From: Candidatus Bathyarchaeota archaeon
Lineage (GTDB): Archaea; Thermoproteota; Bathyarchaeia; 40CM-2-53-6; FEN-987
Length of the DNA: 5,646 bases
Assembly: GCA_003152955.1 (NCBI GenBank)
Contig: PMBQ01000356.1
Coordinates: forward strand, 1 to 5,646
Direction of reading: 5' to 3'
Shown here one piece after another: positions 4,608-5,646 of this stretch; position 1 is the first letter of the stretch, and the number at the start of each line of letters is the position of its first letter. Position numbers and translations under genes: made by a program. The notes under the pieces are model-generated. The model was not told the origin of the DNA, searched no databases, and worked only from the letters and a program-made list of their open reading frames with translations.

Positions 4608-4640
4608 CTTACATATGCCGAAAGTGGTCGTGAAAGCTAA
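4596..4640 (+). CDS. Short upstream ORF overlapping the CDGSH start
   Basis: An ATG at 4596 is placed 6 bases after a clear AAGGAG (4584-4589) and opens a 14-residue frame, MLLALTYAESGRES, ending in TAA at 4638-4640. It overlaps the first 26 bases of the CDGSH gene in another frame. The good ribosome site belongs to this start, not to the CDGSH start 19 bases later. It could be a leader peptide that couples or limits CDGSH translation, or ribosomes might simply reach 4615 from the same site. No family can be judged at this length. Confidence 0.3.
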   Translation: MLLALTYAESGRES

Positions 4641-4791
4641 CGAAAACGGACCGTGCCTTGTTATGGTTGGCGAAACTGTTTCGACCGCTCTTTGTAGATG
4701 TGGTCAATCACAGAACAAACCGTTCTGCGACGGAGCACATCAAAAGGCCAACTTTCGCGCGCCAGCAGCAGTAGTCAAAATCATAGAATGA
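4615..4791 (+). CDS. CDGSH-type iron-sulfur protein (58 residues)
   Basis: This is a complete single-domain CDGSH protein. The signature C-x-C-x2-S-x3-P-x-C-D-G-A-H is intact: C27, C29, P36, C38, D39, G40 and H42. These give the three-cysteine, one-histidine ligands of a [2Fe-2S] cluster. Upstream is the usual strand region (VVVKANENGPCLVM) and downstream the short AAVVKIIE end. There is no membrane anchor, unlike mitoNEET. Small soluble CDGSH proteins are widespread in archaea and bacteria, where electron transfer or cluster handling is suspected. The ATG at 4615 is the first start in the frame after a TAA at 4558-4560. It lacks its own Shine-Dalgarno, and the AAGGAG at 4584-4589 is 25 bases away. 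The gene follows the R2 element and the 16-bp inverted repeat. It converges with a probable broken gene on the other strand. Confidence 0.95.
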   Translation: MPKVVVKANENGPCLVMVGETVSTALCRCGQSQNKPFCDGAHQKANFRAPAAVVKIIE

Positions 4792-5047
4792 GCAGATGCT
4801 CAGACCGAATCCTAGAGACCTCGCCAGAGATTCTGTCCTCTGTTTCTTGAGGGCGGTATCAATGGTGTGCACATCGTAACCTGAACCGTCGTCGTTCGTC
4901 GTTAGAAAGTGTGTGTGGTACTGCTGGTGCTCGCACACACACGAAAACGACGGTCGTAGGAACGAAACGCGGCTGGAATTCTCCTTGTGTAGCTTTGAGA
5001 ATCTCTTCGCGAGGATGAGGTTTGCGAAACCAGACGTACAGTATCAT
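4708..5047 (-). pseudogene. Probable small gene frameshifted at a CA/TG dinucleotide run
   Basis: The ATG at 5047 follows the dehydrogenase stop by 15 bases on the same strand, as in an operon, with a weak GATGAGAT upstream. Its frame reads MILYVWFRKPHPREEILKAT, then QPRFVPTTVVFV, and degenerates after the run CACACACAC (4934-4942). Another frame then takes over with CEHQQYHTHFLTTNDDGSGY and VHTIDTALKKQRTESLARSL, continuing open to a stop at 4708-4710. The two halves read naturally as one small soluble protein of roughly 85-90 residues. Joining them needs removal of 4 bases (two TG units) or 1 base, which is what slippage in the repeat would cause. Protein-like sequence fades near 4790, where the convergent CDGSH gene ends, so the true end is unclear. 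I do not recognise the family with confidence. An alternative is that the 62-residue ORF ending at 4859 is the product. Confidence 0.42.
4862..4953. repeat. R-like segment with nested inverted repeats
   Basis: GGTGTGCACA (4864-4873) is followed by CCTGAACCGTCGTCGTTCG, loosely like the dyad part of R1/R2. ACCGTCGT at 4885-4892 pairs with ACGACGGT near 4946-4953. Inside it GTGTGTG (about 4911-4918) pairs with CACACAC (4934-4942), and GGTGC plus a CA run at 4926-4942 resembles the R1/R2 block. The similarity is weaker than between R1 and R2, and the segment overlaps the probable broken gene above, so part of it may be coincidence. Confidence 0.3.
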
Positions 5048-5062
5048 CGAGCGATCTCATCA

Positions 5063-5646
5063 TTATGCTAGGGTTATCACCACATTTCCTGTTTTTTGAC
5101 CCTTTTCGACATACTTGTAAGACTCGACAATTTGTTCCAGCGGATAGCATCTATCAATAACCGGTTTGAACTTTCCCGCCTCGATAAGCTCTTTGAAAAA
5201 GAGCATGTCTTCTTTTCTGTCTTTTGGAATTGGAAAAATGACTTTCTTGCTACCAAATATTGAAGTCCATAGTGCCAAAAATGGGTTCTGATACAAGAAA
5301 CCAAGATCGGTTGAACAATAAATCCCGCCTGGTTTTAGCAATTTTTTACAAGCGCCAAATGAACTTTTGCCAACTGTATCAAAAACAAAATCATACTCCT
5401 GACCACTTTTTGTAAAATCCTCTTCTGTATAATCAATTACCTTATCGGCTCCAAGAGATCTTACTAGTTTTACATTCTTGGTATTGCACACCGCTGTAAC
5501 CTCCGCACCATAATATTTCACAAGCTGGACTGCTGCTGAACCGATAGCGCCCGTTGCGCCGTTGATCAGGACTTTTTGCCCGCTTCGAACGTTTGCTTTT
5601 CTAATGTCGTTAAGTGCATAGTGCCCGCCATCAGTACTAGGGGCGG
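5063..5646 (-). CDS. Zinc-binding dehydrogenase / quinone oxidoreductase, MDR family (partial)
   Basis: The 193 C-terminal residues of a medium-chain dehydrogenase/reductase are visible; the N-terminal catalytic domain lies beyond the right edge (family members are about 310-340 residues). The visible part opens with YALNDIRKANVRSGQKVLIN. It continues through the cofactor-binding turn NGATGAIGSAAVQLVKYYGA (residues 28-47), the following strand EVTAVCNT, and LGADKVIDYTEEDF (64-77), then YDFVFDTVGK and LLKPGGIYCST. It ends EQIVESYKYVEKGQKTGNVV plus ITLA. This is the NAD(P)-binding Rossmann domain of the quinone-oxidoreductase-like branch. These cytoplasmic enzymes reduce quinones or activated alkenes with NAD(P)H; the substrate cannot be told here. 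The apparent GTG start at 5521 is internal and false. The gene is visibly more A/T-rich than its neighbours, a possible sign of acquisition. A short ORF starts 15 bases after its stop. Confidence 0.95.
   Translation of the reverse strand, partial: APSTDGGHYALNDIRKANVRSGQKVLINGATGAIGSAAVQLVKYYGAEVTAVCNTKNVKLVRSLGADKVIDYTEEDFTKSGQEYDFVFDTVGKSSFGACKKLLKPGGIYCSTDLGFLYQNPFLALWTSIFGSKKVIFPIPKDRKEDMLFFKELIEAGKFKPVIDRCYPLEQIVESYKYVEKGQKTGNVVITLA

Noticed and set aside
5063..5521. Dehydrogenase start at the GTG 5521
   Set aside because: The frame stays open and in family (including the cofactor-binding turn) to the window edge, so this codon is internal.

Overview
The window looks like an accessory, gene-shuffled stretch of a prokaryotic genome, more probably archaeal than bacterial. 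The archaeal lean rests on weak hints: TATA-like boxes (for example 4557-4563), a CDGSH gene without a Shine-Dalgarno site next to its own start, a NucS/DUF91-like nuclease, and a DUF4386 fragment of a kind I associate with archaea. No rRNA, tRNA or other phylogenetic marker is present, so the assignment is tentative. Coding density is low, and repeats or broken genes lie beside most intact genes.

Layout, left to right. Positions 1-522 hold no convincing gene: there is a terminal hairpin, the first copy of a 34-base repeat (repeat A), a possible decayed minus-strand gene, and nested inverted repeats ahead of the first gene. Positions 523-1467 (+) encode a NucS/DUF91-like PD-(D/E)XK nuclease with an additional C-terminal domain. 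Tail to tail with it, 1526-2036 (-) is a second nuclease-like gene broken by two one-base shifts at A-runs. Repeat A copy 2 (2044-2077) and a truncated copy 3 (2641-2661) bracket a single short gene, a YgbA_NO-type cysteine-rich protein (2261-2581). Copy 3 runs directly into the C-terminal third of a DUF4386 membrane protein (2652-2930), followed by an intact small four-helix membrane protein (2949-3416).

The right half carries two related intergenic elements (R1, 3483-3548; R2, 4475-4540). Each has a GGTGC/CA-repeat block, an A-tract and a dyad TGAAC-N5-GTTCA, and each is followed by a long inverted repeat whose sequence differs between the copies. R1 precedes a doubtful basic ORF (3652-3912) that overlaps by ATGA a second small membrane protein (3909-4355). 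R2 precedes a 58-residue CDGSH iron-sulfur protein (4615-4791). On the minus strand, the C-terminal two thirds of an MDR-type zinc-binding dehydrogenase/quinone oxidoreductase (5063-5646, cut by the window edge) is followed after 15 bases by a short ORF that seems frameshifted at a CA dinucleotide run (4708-5047).

The genes do not form one pathway. Possible themes are nucleic-acid defence or repair (two nuclease-type genes, one dead) and redox or nitrosative stress (YgbA_NO family, CDGSH, MDR oxidoreductase). The most interesting signal is repeat-punctuated single-gene modules: repeat A on the left and R1/R2 with variable hairpins on the right. It resembles a cassette-like or mobile-module organisation, but it does not match the canonical integron attC consensus.
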